The position numbers and the translations under genes are program-made. Below the pieces are notes generated by a model, which saw nothing but the letters and a program-made list of their open reading frames with translations, ran no database searches and was not told the DNA's origin. 64,000 bases of DNA from positions 2,976,001 through 3,040,000 of the forward strand of contig OY730173.1 in the NCBI GenBank assembly GCA_963422465.1, read 5' to 3'. Below are positions 45,362 through 56,423 of this stretch, piece by piece (the first letter of the stretch is position 1; every line of letters begins with the position of its first letter). This DNA comes from Lichina pygmaea. Taxonomy: Eukaryota; Ascomycota; Lichinomycetes; Lichinales; Lichinaceae.

Positions 45362-47084
45362 TCATTGCACCTTGCTGCTGTCCTTTAGCGCTCGCTTGGC
45401 CTCCTTCTTCTTCTTCTTCTTCTGCTCCTTGCGTTCTGCTTGTTCTTCTTCCGTCTCTCCTTCTCGCTTTCGTTTCTTCTTCTTTTGCGGTTGCTGCTCC
45501 TGGGCTTGCTGGGCTTGTGGCTGTACTGACGAGGAGTCGCCGTTGGCGCTGACGGGGATAGGTGATGCGTTGACGGGCGGTATGGACGGCGCCGCGGGTG
45601 CTTCGCTCTTGACTGTCCTTTCGCTGACCGGCTGTGGCCTGGCGGCGTTGTCACCTGTGCTGGTTGGAGCGTTGTAGTCTTTGTAGTCTTGGTTCCATTT
45701 CGCTGGCGTTGCTTCGTTGGCACGGCCATATTTCTAGACGGCATGTCAGCCATTCCTATCGCCTTATTAGATACTGACACGGCCGCTCACGTCGAGTTTC
45801 CCGTCTGCCTTCATCTTCTTCTTTTCCAGCGCAACCGGACCCAGGCCCCATCGCCTCGGGTACGTGTCGCGTTCCATGATACATCGCTTCACCTTGGCCA
45901 CAACGCCGTGGTCGCACGTGGTCAGCTCGACGGTCGACATCTGAGCGATTCCCAACGCGATGGCTTCGCCCTTGGTCGTCATCAGTACCACTTCCTCGTG
46001 CAGCTCAATGCCCGCCTCTGTTTCCTAGTGTCAGCAGTTGCTCCCACTCAGCGACGGTGTTGCCATTACCGTATCTGAGCAGGCCTGGAATCATGAGCTT
46101 TGCGCCGTAGCAGACGGCGTTGACAGCGCTGTCCTTGACCACGATCCGCTTGTATGTCGTAAGGAGGCTCTCGAGCGGCTGTATGGCCTTCCGGAGGTAC
46201 GTCTCGTCCCGCATGTTGTCGTACATCCATTGAGCGTCTAGCATGTCGTGGAGCGTCACCATGCCCTCTTGCTCGTTCATAGCGCCGCTTCGTACTCTTC
46301 GCAGCTCCTGCATATGTGCTCCGACTCCGAGCAGCAGCCCAAGATGGACGCATAGCGTCCGGATGTATGTGCCCGCCTCACAGCTGACCCAGAAGACCCC
46401 GAGATGGCGGTTGTTGTCGAACTCGAGCAGCTTGCTCTCGTGAATTGTCCGTATACGCAGCTGTCTCTTGACCGCAGAGATCAATGGGGGTCGCTGGAAC
46501 AACGCTCCAGTGAGAGTCTCAAGTGCCCGAGCAAGCTGGGCTTCGCCGCCGGGGAGAGTATCATGCAACCGAATGACGCAGACGTATTCCTTGCCAGCTC
46601 CTTGCTGCGACTTGACAAGCCGCGTGGCGCGGTCGAGGCAGACGATCAGACATCCAGTGACTTTGGGGTCAAGCGTTCCGCTGTGGCCTGTCTTGTCGAT
46701 CCTAGGCTCCGTCAGCAGCTGACATCGCTCTTTGGTACTCCAGTCCGAGACTGCACCCACCTTAACATCCGCTTGACCCATGCTACAACCTCGTGGCTAG
46801 ATGGGTTGGAAGGTTTGTCGAGGTTGATCACACCAGCGCTGATATACGCTTTGAGGTCACGCCGTAGGGGCGTACATCCATGCGGTATTGGTGTGAAATG
46901 GCCGGTTCGAATGAGCACTGCTAGGATTTAGATACAGAAAACGGCCAAGATACAGTCTGCAATAGCCCTCACGTTTATCGTAGCTCTTAAGCAACAACGG
47001 CCACTCGCTGGTGTCCACAGGCGGGGCCGCAGCTTGCGGCTTGATCGAGAAATCAGTCTCAGTACTTGCCACCACGACAGACAT
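45362..47084 (-). CDS. CBF5: CBF5/dyskerin, H/ACA snoRNP pseudouridine synthase (five exons)
   Basis: This is the catalytic subunit of H/ACA ribonucleoproteins, which convert uridine to pseudouridine in rRNA and snRNA in the nucleolus. Exons (minus strand): 47084-46973, 46920-46761, 46701-46070, 46017-45791, 45733-45362; introns are 52-59 nt with GT/AG ends; the total of 1,503 nt gives 500 aa. Visible parts are [10 protein letters not shown] at the start, [15 protein letters not shown], the catalytic loop [12 protein letters not shown] (Asp about 102), the TruB core ([16 protein letters not shown]), the PUA domain ([34 protein letters not shown]) and a lysine/glutamate-rich tail ([16 protein letters not shown]). 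The similarity to eukaryotic CBF5 is strong throughout, and length and order are normal. The half-LINE insertion ends about 85 bp beyond the stop codon. Confidence 0.96.
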
Positions 47085-47194
47085 CTTGCGTCAACCGTGT
47101 CAGGCCAAGGCTGTCACGGTGGTAGAAGGTGGACAAGAGGTGGCAGATTGAGGTTCCTCTGCGATGCACCACAAGCTGATGTCCGTGGGTTGCG

Positions 47195-47458
47195 CACAAA
47201 ATCTAGGTATGTACATACGTACAGTAAGTACGTAACGTACTTCCGGGCGAGCGTGCACGCATACAGAAGTACTTACGATACGTACTTTCATACAGTACGT
47301 ATGTACTCACGAGGGTACAGGTACATAAGTACTGTACCGTACTTCCGTACTTCCGTACGTTCGTACGTAACGGTACGTTCCGTACAGTATGTACTGTACG
47401 GTACGTACCGTACGTTACGTACATACTCGTACTGTACGCATCGTACGTACGTAGAAAA
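47195..47458. repeat. GTAC/TACGTA-rich palindromic tract upstream of CBF5
   Basis: About 260 bp are built almost entirely of overlapping GTAC, TACGTA and CGTACG words, able to fold into many alternative hairpins. It lies between CBF5 (start 47084) and the divergent gene at 47657. Smaller patches of the same words occur near 57150, 59370, 60200-60310 and 63045-63130. Confidence 0.85.
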
Positions 47459-47656
47459 AGATGACCTACCGACTGATATCAGTCGTCGCGTGACCAGATA
47501 CCGAACAGGTCTCGTACGAGTTAAGGGTCACCAAGGCTGCCATTCGTTCACTTCCCCTCTGGTGACATGACATCTCTGTGGTCTTAGTCCACTCACCAAT
47601 GCACACTTGCCCTGAAAGTCTCACTCTTTCGACTATCTACCATCATCACTGCCATT

Positions 47657-50461
47657 ATGGACCCACTTCATTTAACTGCTACCGTTATCGCTACCTTTGA
47701 AACCTCTTCGAAAATGATTGACCGCTGCTACCACTACCTAGAAGTAGATGGAAATGCTTCTCAAGACGCGAATCGTATCTTGAGCGAAGTCGCTAGTTTG
47801 CAAGATATTCTCCTTGAACTTCTCAGAATCGCCGCAGAGGAGAAACAGGAGGGCTCCTCCTACTTGCCCGTCCTCATTGACCTCGCAAGGCCTGATGGGC
47901 CCCTTCACCAGTGCCAGACCGAGATGTGTTTTCTTTTGAGGGCACTAGACGAACAGTCTGGTGGGAAAGCCATCGAGAGAGCTCTCAAAGGGCCTGGCAA
48001 GGAGAAAGAGATCAAATCGTCCCTCGAAAGCATTAGAGCTTCCAAAGCTAGTTTGACTCTAGCAGTTTCTGTTCATCCAAGGCAAGCCTCGTAGTCTGAG
48101 ACTACTGTCATATCACTAATTATTCCTTGCAGCGCCTCAGTCCTGGCCAATCGTGAAAGCGTTGATAAGCTTGGTCGGCCTGTCGACACCAGCAATATCA
48201 GTTTGTGATTCTTTCCATTTTCATCTCTGTTCCGAGGACTGATTTTTGTTGTGGCCACCAAAAATACAGATCGCGAGCGCAAGGAGATACCTCAACGGCT
48301 GGCAGCGGACAGGGCTGAAGTTGAAAGTAGGGATAAAGACAAGCAATATTTGGACTCGACATATGACGAAACAGATCGTCTCGAAGATACATCTGTCATG
48401 TCAGACGACAGCTCAACCCTACTGCCGGGCTCTAACCCTTCTTCTACTACGTCCATCAACATTCTTGCTGGATCAGTGGACGAGTTAGCGGAATTACTCC
48501 TAAGGGACCATATATTGGGAACCCCTCTCGCTAACCTCCAGAAAATCGTTACCATGGACATATTCGAGAGAGAGCTTTCTCAACTCTTGACGCAATTTGG
48601 CATCAACCTTCTTGCGGAAGCCATTGAGAATCCCGAAAAGCTTACCGCCCAGTTTGTGAAGGAGCGAGCTACGAAGGTTGCAAGTCATGTTCGATGGAAA
48701 CTAGACCCTGTCAAAAACGAGGCACGAAATAGACTCCGCTTGCTTTCAGCACAGGACCCTGAAAAAAAATTTTCTCGATCGTTTTCTCAGGGAACAGAGC
48801 GGGCCTGGGGCAGAAATCGGTGCACCGGGAAAAGCGATGGAGCTTGTTACTGGTAGTCAAGGTGATAGCGAGGCAGATCAACCAGAGCTTCCGTATCTTG
48901 CGTCTACCACCGACTTCATTGTTGGTTCCGAAGCTCTAGCCCATCGTTTTCTCGGGCAACAGAGCGGGCCTGGGGCAGAAATCGGTGCACCGGGAAAAGC
49001 GATGGAGCTTGTTACTGGTAGTCAAGGTGATGGCGAGGCAGATCAACCAGAGCTTCCGTACCTTGCGTCTATCACCGACTTCGTTGTTGGTTCCGAAGCT
49101 CTAGCCCAACTCAAGAAAAGCCTTGCAGAGCTGATCTCTTTGGTGGACGGAGGTAAGACTATTGAGACACCAGTTGAGAAGCCGACCAATTTAAAACCCC
49201 CTTAACTGACGCTCAGGGTTGCTAACACTGGCAATACAGCCTACTCCCTTCTTTTCAATTCTAAAGAAGCGGCTTTCCCTGTGTATCTCCAATCGACTGC
49301 CAGTAGCCCAGTCGTTTTGGAGGGTATTCCGGCCTAAGACTCCGGCTTGCCTGCAATTATCTCAGAAGTATACTAACTTTCCATCCCAGGGGTGTGGAAA
49401 AGCTATGTACGCGGATGTCCTAGGAGCTAGAGTGGCAGACCTACAGAAACGTTTACGACAAGCGGCCGCGAGAGCATCTGCAAGAGCATCTGCAGGACCA
49501 TCTGCGACAAACGTGAACCCTAATAGTGCGATCGCACCTCAGTCTCCTCAACAGTCGGAGAATCGAGGTCGCCATCCTGCGAATTCAGCGACATCGCTTG
49601 CGTTGTCCACACTTCAAGGTGCATCACGAAACCCTTACATACCTGACAATATTAGAGCAACGCAAGCTGCGGCCGGAAGACAGAAGAGATACTTGCTTCT
49701 TTGCATCAATACCGGCGGTATAAAGACGAGGAGGGTACACCTCGAAAACATTGATCTGACCACCACCACCAATGACGAAGGCTTGTTTGAGCGCATCCGA
49801 GAAGCGTACGAGGCTACCCGCAACTCCACCAAAGGCTACTTCTTTCCTGCTCCCAAGCTCTTCTCACGTCTCTTTGGGGGTCTCAGCCTGACTATCCCTG
49901 GAGGTGCGAACTTTGTCAGAGTAAGTCAGCACAATCCCACATCTGCAGTCATTCGTAATTCGATCCTAACTTCGGCTCGTTCCGTTCTAGTTTCAGCTTG
50001 TTCCGATGAGGATGTATACTCATGCTGTTTTGTCTGGCTCTCCGGAACTTCCACCCGAAGACGAGGTCCGGAAGAAGAAAACCTACCACTATGACCCATG
50101 CCCGACGGATGTTTCCTGCCTCCGAGGGGTACAGAAATTACATCACTACTTTACTCCTGGTCCGCATATGGGTGACTTTTGGCTGGACGCCCTCCCCAAG
50201 AAGTTGGGTAAAGAGCTGGAATACCAGAAAAGGCCCATTTGCGTAGGATGGGGAGTGCATATCGTCGAGACGTTGAATTGGGTTCCACTTTTCCTCCTGG
50301 CCACGATTTTCGTAATTCTGAGTGTTCTTTTTGCGATTTTGTACTCCGCTTTGAAAGCCGACATCTCTGGTGGCTTTACGGTTGGAGCTTATGCTCTTAC
50401 AACCTTGATGCTCATGTTGATGACTTGGCAGCTCAAGTCGCAGAGCGAGCTACATGTCTAG
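47657..50461 (+). CDS. Fungal STAND-type N-terminal domain protein with two C-terminal membrane segments (six exons, two apparent 1-bp slips)
   Basis: Exons: 47657-48081, 48133-48200, 48270-49152, 49240-49323, 49390-49920, 49991-50461. The N-terminus (MDPLHLTATVIATFETSS, then the helical SLQDILLELLRIA) resembles the N-terminal domain shared by fungal STAND/NACHT and ankyrin proteins, but no P-loop is seen. The middle has FERELSQLLTQFGINLL and VKERATKVASHVR; then come AYSLLFNSKEAAFPVYLQ, KRYLLLCINTGG, FQLVPMRMYTHAVLSG, and two hydrophobic segments near the end (VPLFLLATIFVILSVLF and YALTTLMLMLM). The first intron uses a GC donor. The frame needs one base fewer in the A8 run 48762-48769 and one fewer in the G run at 49389-49392; with these the total is 820 codons. 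This is either recent decay or a homopolymer reading error. A role in non-self recognition is only a guess from the N-terminus. Confidence 0.72.
48778..49107 (+). repeat. 165-bp tandem duplication inside the STAND-type gene
   Basis: Two units, 48778-48942 and 48943-49107, are nearly identical and keep the frame (55 codons each), for example PGKAMELVTGSQGD and VGSEALA in both. It is a recent in-frame expansion. Confidence 0.9.
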
Positions 50462-52687
50462 CTGTCTGTCGCTTGGGTTTTGGCGTTCTCGGCGTTGAAG
50501 GAAAGGCTGGGAGGCGAGTGCATCTAGATGGATCTTTGCCTGTTACTGCGAGCAGATAAAGGGAGTCCGATTGCCGTCATCTTCATGATAAGTGACCTAT
50601 GTTTCCAACCATAGCATTGTTCAGAGTTCTGAAGTATCATGTTTACAGGCGAGGTAGTAGGCGCACGCAGCCGCTTCGGCCAGCACAGACATAACTGAAG
50701 AGACGTACGTATTGCATGGAAGTGGTCAAGGAGCGCAAAGAAAAGCACACAGAACAGCTCCACAACTTGGATCACATCACAGGGTCTGGCAATGATGTGT
50801 AAGATGTCATAGGGCGCTCAAAGATCACACTCTCCGAGACATTTAACCACATTCACTAACGAGGTACCACTTCCTAGCTCCAAGAGTATTGTATTGCCGA
50901 TTCCACGCTGCTTTACCGCCAGATACGATCTACGTCGGCTTTCAATTCAGGCAGTTCTTCGCAACCACAGGCCAGGGTGGCCTGTGATTGCCATGGCAGG
51001 ACGTCAACGTCCGTCGACCACCGAACTTTCTCTTCGAGCCATATTGTTCGTCCGACCTCAGCTGCATAAGCCGTCGCTCTCGACCCCAAAGCCGCAGACG
51101 GAGGAAATGCAAAAATATTCACATTGGGCGTCTGAGTGTTCTGGCATGTGGTCGGGTCCGCCAGTATCTTCAGGGAAGGTCGGGATGGTACGTTCGAGCC
51201 TGTGGGAGTCGTTGGCGTTGGCCGGATCCCCGCATTACCTGACGTGGATATTGCAATTCTCCGGAAGAGGCAACGACGAATTTGTGGCGCCCACGAGCAA
51301 GGCGGCAGGCAAGGTGACGGTGAGGGTCATCGGGATGGTGAAATGAATCTTGACCGACGGATGCCTTGGCTCGAGGAATGTGGTAGGCTGTTCGAGACTT
51401 GTGACTTGAACGAACTTGAATGCTTGGGATTGTCAGGTTGTTCGGTTGACTGGTTGGAATGGGAATTGGTGACGCAGCTGCTGGATCGATGCTCGTCATC
51501 AAAGGGGGGAACAGAGAGTGTGAATATACTGTCGACGATTATCCAGCCAAGTCGAAATCCAACGATTCCCTTATAGAAGGTTTGCATGGCTTACCGTAAA
51601 GGCCAAATCAATGTAGGAACGAAATGAAGATGAAACAAACCCCCTTCCTCCGGAAAACCGTGTGAACGATCAGAGGACTGGGTACAGCACTGCGCAGTGC
51701 GTGAGATAAGGCACCAAGGGAGAGGACCTGGTACAATACTGCGCGATGCGTGAGATGAGGTAGAGAGAAAAGAAAAGGGACGGACGGACGGACGGAGAGA
51801 CAGGAGGGGCAAGTAGATAAGGAGTAGAGAGCGAGAGGGGGTATGCGGCTCCGCATAGGGCTAGCTTTACCGCAAGCCTCGGTTGGACAAGTAAGCTTCA
51901 TCGATGGAATAGGTCGAAGAAGAGCGTGTACTACTTCTTCGTCGTCGTCGTCGAGGAGCGACGGTCAAGATCTCCGGAAAGCAGCGATGGTGAAGATATC
52001 CGTGAAGAGTTCACCCGGCAAGAAGTTGTAAACTAGCATGATGAAAAGTTACTAGGCTAAATTTCAATGTTGCGCTTGCGAACCTCACGTACTACAGTAG
52101 ATGAGCACGACTGGAATTGCTCGGATGATGGGTATGACGTGTATTTTCTATATGGGGGTCAACCGGGGGCGAGGGGGCATGGGGCGAAGAACTTCACAAA
52201 ACAACGCGCGCGCGGGTAATAGGGCGTTTGCAGAATCGAAATGGTCGAGGCGGGTCGGGGAGGGGGGGGGGGGGGGGGGGGGGGGGGGAACGAGCTGTAC
52301 AGCACAAAGAGAGATTATGACGGTAGGTTTGAGACTTGGGCGTCGATGTCCTCCCAGGGGAGACATGGGCTAGTCTCTCTGTTTCGTCAGTGTCCCACTG
52401 GAGAGATTGCTCGCATCGTGCGTGGGCTGTCGTCCGACCGCATCCTCCCATCGTCTGGCGTTTCGGTCAGGCCCGGTGCGTTTCCTCTAGCTGTCCGGAT
52501 CGGAAGGGAGTATCTAGAATTCTCCTCCGCCGATCGTTCAGGCGAGGTCAACGGGATAGTGTCCGGGCTTTGGCGTGATGGAAGAGGTTGGCCATTGACA
52601 TCGGGCAATTGTATCAGCGAATGAGACGACGTGAGATGGAGAGAAGAGCCGATGCAGCTCCCGGGAGAATCATCCATGCACGGTCAT
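50462..52687. other. Intergenic stretch, weak ORFs, simple repeats
   Basis: I find no convincing gene. On the minus strand at about 51480-50910 there is a possible small gene: MTLTVTLPAALLVGA (about 51330) would be a signal peptide, and a downstream frame ends in ACGCEELPELKADVDRIW. Splicing is unclear and confidence is about 0.25. Simple repeats include ACGG units near 51780-51796, TCG units near 51937-51956, and a 27-base G run at 52262-52288. Confidence 0.5.
52262..52288. repeat. 27-base poly-G run
   Basis: This is an uninterrupted G tract in a GGGGA-rich context, a strong candidate for G-quadruplex folding on the plus strand. It lies about 400 bp beyond the stop of the pheromone gene. 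Confidence 0.95.
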
Positions 52688-52877
52688 TTACATGACAGTG
52701 CAGGCCCAGCCCGGGTGACCTAGAAGTAGAGAGGGCTGTTAGCTAAGGTAACGTAGAAGGATATGGGAAGCAGGAAAGACGCGGAAAGTGAAGATACGCA
52801 CCACCACCCATGTTCACCGGCTGAGGAACCTCCTCCGAAGTGGCCGAGGCCGAAGCAATGTTCGTGAACGGAGACAT
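52688..52877 (-). CDS. a-factor-like lipopeptide mating-pheromone precursor (CaaX), two exons
   Basis: Exon 1 is 52877-52802, exon 2 is 52719-52688, and an 81-nt intron (GTGCGT donor, GCTAAC branch site, TAG acceptor) lies between them. The 108 nt encode a 35-residue peptide that begins MSPFTNIASASA and ends GWACTVM, a CaaX box (Cys, Thr, Val, Met) suited to farnesylation, removal of TVM and carboxymethylation. Ascomycete a-type pheromone precursors are this short, end in C-V/T-V/I-M, and are exported by the Ste6 transporter to the Ste3-like receptor of the other mating type. An alternative donor 3 bp earlier would remove one glycine. No other small secreted protein family fits as well. The match rests on length and C-terminus, not on a search. 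Confidence 0.72.
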
Positions 52878-54174
52878 TTTTATTGAGTTTGATACTGCGG
52901 TTTCGAGTCTGACAGACCTGCAGTGAGAACCGTTAGCGGAGTTGATATGCACAGAGACGTCCTTCTAATGAAGCGGCGCAGAAGGAAAGATTGGCACGTA
53001 CTGGAGCTTTGCTTGTAGTATGCTTGGAGAGTAGATATCGGGGTAGAGAGCAAGAAGCAGAGGATGAGGGAACGCCCTCTGATTTATACTCAAGACGACC
53101 TGTCCTCGACTGTGGATGTTGACAGTGAACAATGATCCCAAGCCAAGGATGTAATGGTGGAAAAGCGAGTGTGCTTGTGAGACGCCGTCGATGGCACTGA
53201 TATTCGCCTTGCAGGAACAAACGAGTGCTCTCGATTTGGTAGAGTTTGAAAGCTGTCTTTGAACGGCACTGAGGATATGAGAAAGAAAACAGCAGTGGCG
53301 TGGCCTCGAACCGTATCTGTGAGAGATGGAACAAGTGTAAAGAAGACGGTCAAAACGCTGTGTGCGCCGAGGGCGTCCATGGAGTGAGATTCCCCGGCTG
53401 GAAGTGCTGACGAACAATACGAAGGTGAAGGCAGAACATCCAAAGAGCTGGCTTAATATTGTTCCTGCAGCCTTCGTATTGTTCGTTGCCGGGCCAAAGA
53501 AATATCACCCGCATCGCTGTCAGTCATGTTTTTCCTGGTGTTGATATCCAATGCTCATGACAGGAGTGTTCCAAGAGCTCCGAGTGACGCTAGGATGGAT
53601 TTGGCGAGTGTGAGCTTGACCGAAATCATGATGCTATTGTTCTTGGAAGAACAATATTAGTGGCGAACCTGTCAAGAGAAAGAAGAGTTTGAACAACCGA
53701 ACTTCGCCTCCGGAAGACTGCAAAGAAGAAGAAGGATGTCTCGCCCGGCTTATATGATAGATGGTCACAGTGAAACCAGGATCAGTGTGTAAATTCCAGT
53801 AGGAGGTGTCCATCGAAAATGGATAGAACGTTTGGTGTACCATGCTCCCTTATCCAGGACGAAGCTGCCGAGAGCATCAACACTGGAGTCGTCATGCATA
53901 ACATAAGGCCCTTGTTGTTCATCCAGATGGTTGATGTGCGCGTTGAGACTGCCAACCATCAGATGGATGTCATATACCTCCGGTCTTGGTGACGCGCATT
54001 TAGACTGATTCCAAGTTCGAGTTAGCTTGTCGTCTTGGCCACGTGACTTTCACATCTCATGACACTCGTACTAGAATGTACGTGTACATGAGCACAATTC
54101 ATACATACTGTACTCCGTGCTTCTGCTAACGACACAGCAGGATCAACTCACCAGCTGGTGGCATCGCCGTTCGC
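52878..54174. other. Intergenic stretch upstream of the pheromone gene
   Basis: I see no convincing gene. A 15-bp perfect inverted repeat CGAACAATACGAAGG occurs at 53411-53425 with its complement at 53471-53485, and a 9-bp one (ATTGTTCTT) at about 53636-53655. A minus-strand 64-codon frame at 53959-53765 (MVGSLNAHINHLDEQQG) is protein-like at its start but has no support. A GTAC patch lies near 54070-54085. Confidence 0.45.
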
Positions 54175-54657
54175 TTGTACAGAAAACTACATATGGCCGA
54201 CCTCAAGCCGAGTTCTGGATACCAACCTGGACGATTCAATACCGTAAGCAATTGTTCAACAACAAAGCCTGGCCTTGGGACTCCACGCACGGTACTTCGC
54301 AGAACCAGTGGTCATCGGCCCGTCCTTGCTCCAAATTACTCCAGGGGAGTCTACCTCAGCCTCTTCTGGAACCCAGACGACTGTGTTGTTCTGGCTCGGG
54401 TCGTGTCATCAGAAGAGTGCAGATGGAGGATACTGAGAGTGTCAGTATCGCAGGAGGATGGCAAGTCTTCTTCTGCGATGCTCGAGGCGAGCAAATCCGC
54501 TTCGGGCCATGTTAGCGACTCCGACACTCTCAGCCAATATGAACCGTACCACCATGCAGGTCATGGTGACAATCTTCGTACACTGGACATATTGCTTCTC
54601 TACTCTTGTCTCCTCACAGCTCTGTGTCAGGTGCGGACGCTGTTGCTGGAACTGTAA
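54175..54657 (+). CDS. Hypothetical ORF, 160 aa, doubtful
   Basis: This is an open frame with a hydrophobic C-terminal end (ILLLYSCLLTALC). I recognise no domain, and codon use gives no clear support. It may be a chance frame. It is listed because nothing else explains 54175-54660. Confidence 0.2.
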   Translation: MYRKLHMADLKPSSGYQPGRFNTVSNCSTTKPGLGTPRTVLRRTSGHRPVLAPNYSRGVYLSLFWNPDDCVVLARVVSSEECRWRILRVSVSQEDGKSSSAMLEASKSASGHVSDSDTLSQYEPYHHAGHGDNLRTLDILLLYSCLLTALCQVRTLLLEL

Positions 54658-55028
54658 TAAGTCTAGGGCATCGCCTCCCCCACGGTGATTGTCACCGCGA
54701 TGAAAGGTGTAAATTCGGAAGATGAACATTTTCTAGTACAGTGGTGGTGAAATTCGTGCTTACACGTCACATTCGCATTGGGTACTTTCTGGGGTATTCA
54801 CATGCTGTTGGTTCTCAATCATCTACTCCACTCTCTCTCAACATTTCCTTCCCGTCCCGGAACCCTACCAGTACAGGACCGATATCTCGAAGACTGTCCC
54901 ACTTTCTAGCCGGAAGAAACAAGCTCCACCTCGCCGAAACGGTGGCTTGCCTTCGATCTACGCCCTGTAGTCAAGGATCACCCTTACCAGCCTTTGCCAG
55001 GTCCCAAATCTTCGTTCAGGCCGAACGG

Positions 55029-56423
55029 ATGATGGCTTCAGTCATCTCCTATCCATGCACGTTCGAGTCATGCCACGCCAAGTTCAGCAGCATCGAGGCC
55101 ATGAAAGAGCACAAGCGTCGCAGTCCTCAACATGAATACTGTGCCTTGTGCAATGAAGACTTTGCCGACTGGGCTGCGCTACTGCGCCACAAGATCGAGA
55201 GTGACATGCACATCACCTGTCCGGTGTGCAGCATGGACTTTGCAACCGAGAGCGCACAGCAATATCATATCGAGCAGGTCTGAGATAACCTTGCAAGGAG
55301 CAACAGGATCGGGTACGAGCCTCTTGCTGACTTTGTTCCCGCAAAGATCCACCCCCCGAACCAGCAGCTCCGATGCAGCTGCGGCGAGGTCTTCTGCCGT
55401 GCCGGAAGCTTGATGGCGCACATCGAAAGCAACCAGTGTCCAAAGATCAGAATGGAGCACTTCCAGGCAAACCGCGCCAGAAAGATGCTCATCCGCGACT
55501 ACCTTGCCGACCCGGAGGCCTTTGAGTTTGGGATCCGGCACGGCGCCACGACCTCAGGGGTCCGCGTTCGGGTTGAGCCGTCGCTACTCGATGACGATGC
55601 TTCCAACGTCTTCGATAACCCTTCTTTGGCGCCTGAGCCCTGTCCGATGCAGGACAACGCCAGCATTGTCGAGAAGGTAGACGGATCGTCAGCCACGGCC
55701 GCGGCGACGGCCGAGGCCATCGAGCCGGCCAAGCGGAAAGCCGGGCCGTCTTCCGGACTTTTCGGCCTGCCACTGCCCGATCTTGCGAAACTGACGATCC
55801 TGCCACCGAAACCCGGGCCTCAAGCCACCAATGCTCCGCCCAACAAAGCAGACGGGGCCGCGTCCGAGGTGTCCGAGACGCTGGACCCGCTCTCCAGGAA
55901 GTTTGCACCGTCCAAGTATCTGCATCCGGTCACCGAGAAGTACACGTGTCCTCGTATCTCTTGCGGGTAGGTGAAGCTACTTTCCAGCTGAGGAGATTCC
56001 CTCTGCTGATTCACTGTGTTTGCAGAGCGAGCTTCAAGACCCTCCGCGGATTCAAGGAGCACCTGCTCTCTCCGACGACGCATATGGATGATGTGGTTGT
56101 GTAAGAGAGCCTCCTGCTTCCAAGTCCCCCCTTTTCTCCTCTCTTCTTCTCCATACATCCAGTGCTCAAGGGCTGGTCTCCCCTGGCCTATCTCCACCAC
56201 TACTAACAATAACACCATCGGTAGGTGTCCTTGCTGCCTGAAGCGTTTCAAGACCACCGCCGCGCTGGTCCAGCACTGCGAGTCGGCCAGCGTGCGCTGC
56301 CAGATCCGCAAGTTCGACGACTACAACCAGAAGCTAGACGTGCTCACCGGAGGACTGATCGAGGTGAAGGGCGTCCATCCAGACGGCTCTCTCAAGTACA
56401 AGGCGGCGAGCATCGAGTGGTAG
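55029..56423 (+). CDS. C2H2 zinc-finger protein, six fingers (four exons)
   Basis: Exons: 55029-55277, 55347-55966, 56026-56100, 56225-56423; total 1,143 nt, 380 aa. Introns are 69, 59 and 124 nt with GT/AG ends, and finger motifs run across all three junctions in frame. Three fingers lie in exon 1 (about residues 9-85: CTFESC..., CALCNEDF..., CPVCSMDF...). A variant CSCGEVF finger ending in Cys follows at about 92-115. A proline/alanine-rich linker holds the middle (about 130-285), then come two C-terminal fingers (CPRISCGASF..., CPCCLKRF...). Fungal proteins of this build are common and mostly uncharacterised; RNA or DNA binding is possible. The frame is open upstream to 54741, but MMASVISYPC at 55029 fits the family start better. 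Confidence 0.85.

Noticed and set aside
46005-46781. Bacterial-type TruB tRNA pseudouridine synthase (Pus4)
   Set aside because: The N-terminal [10 protein letters not shown] part, the PUA domain, the lysine-rich tail and the exact blocks match CBF5; the frame is exon 3 with intron read-through.
52101-52624. Glycine-rich plus-strand ORFs across the poly-G tract
   Set aside because: They depend on the homopolymer, have no motif, and overlap in several frames.
55489-55925. Arginine-rich minus-strand ORFs
   Set aside because: They are shadow frames of the GC-rich second exon of the C2H2 gene.
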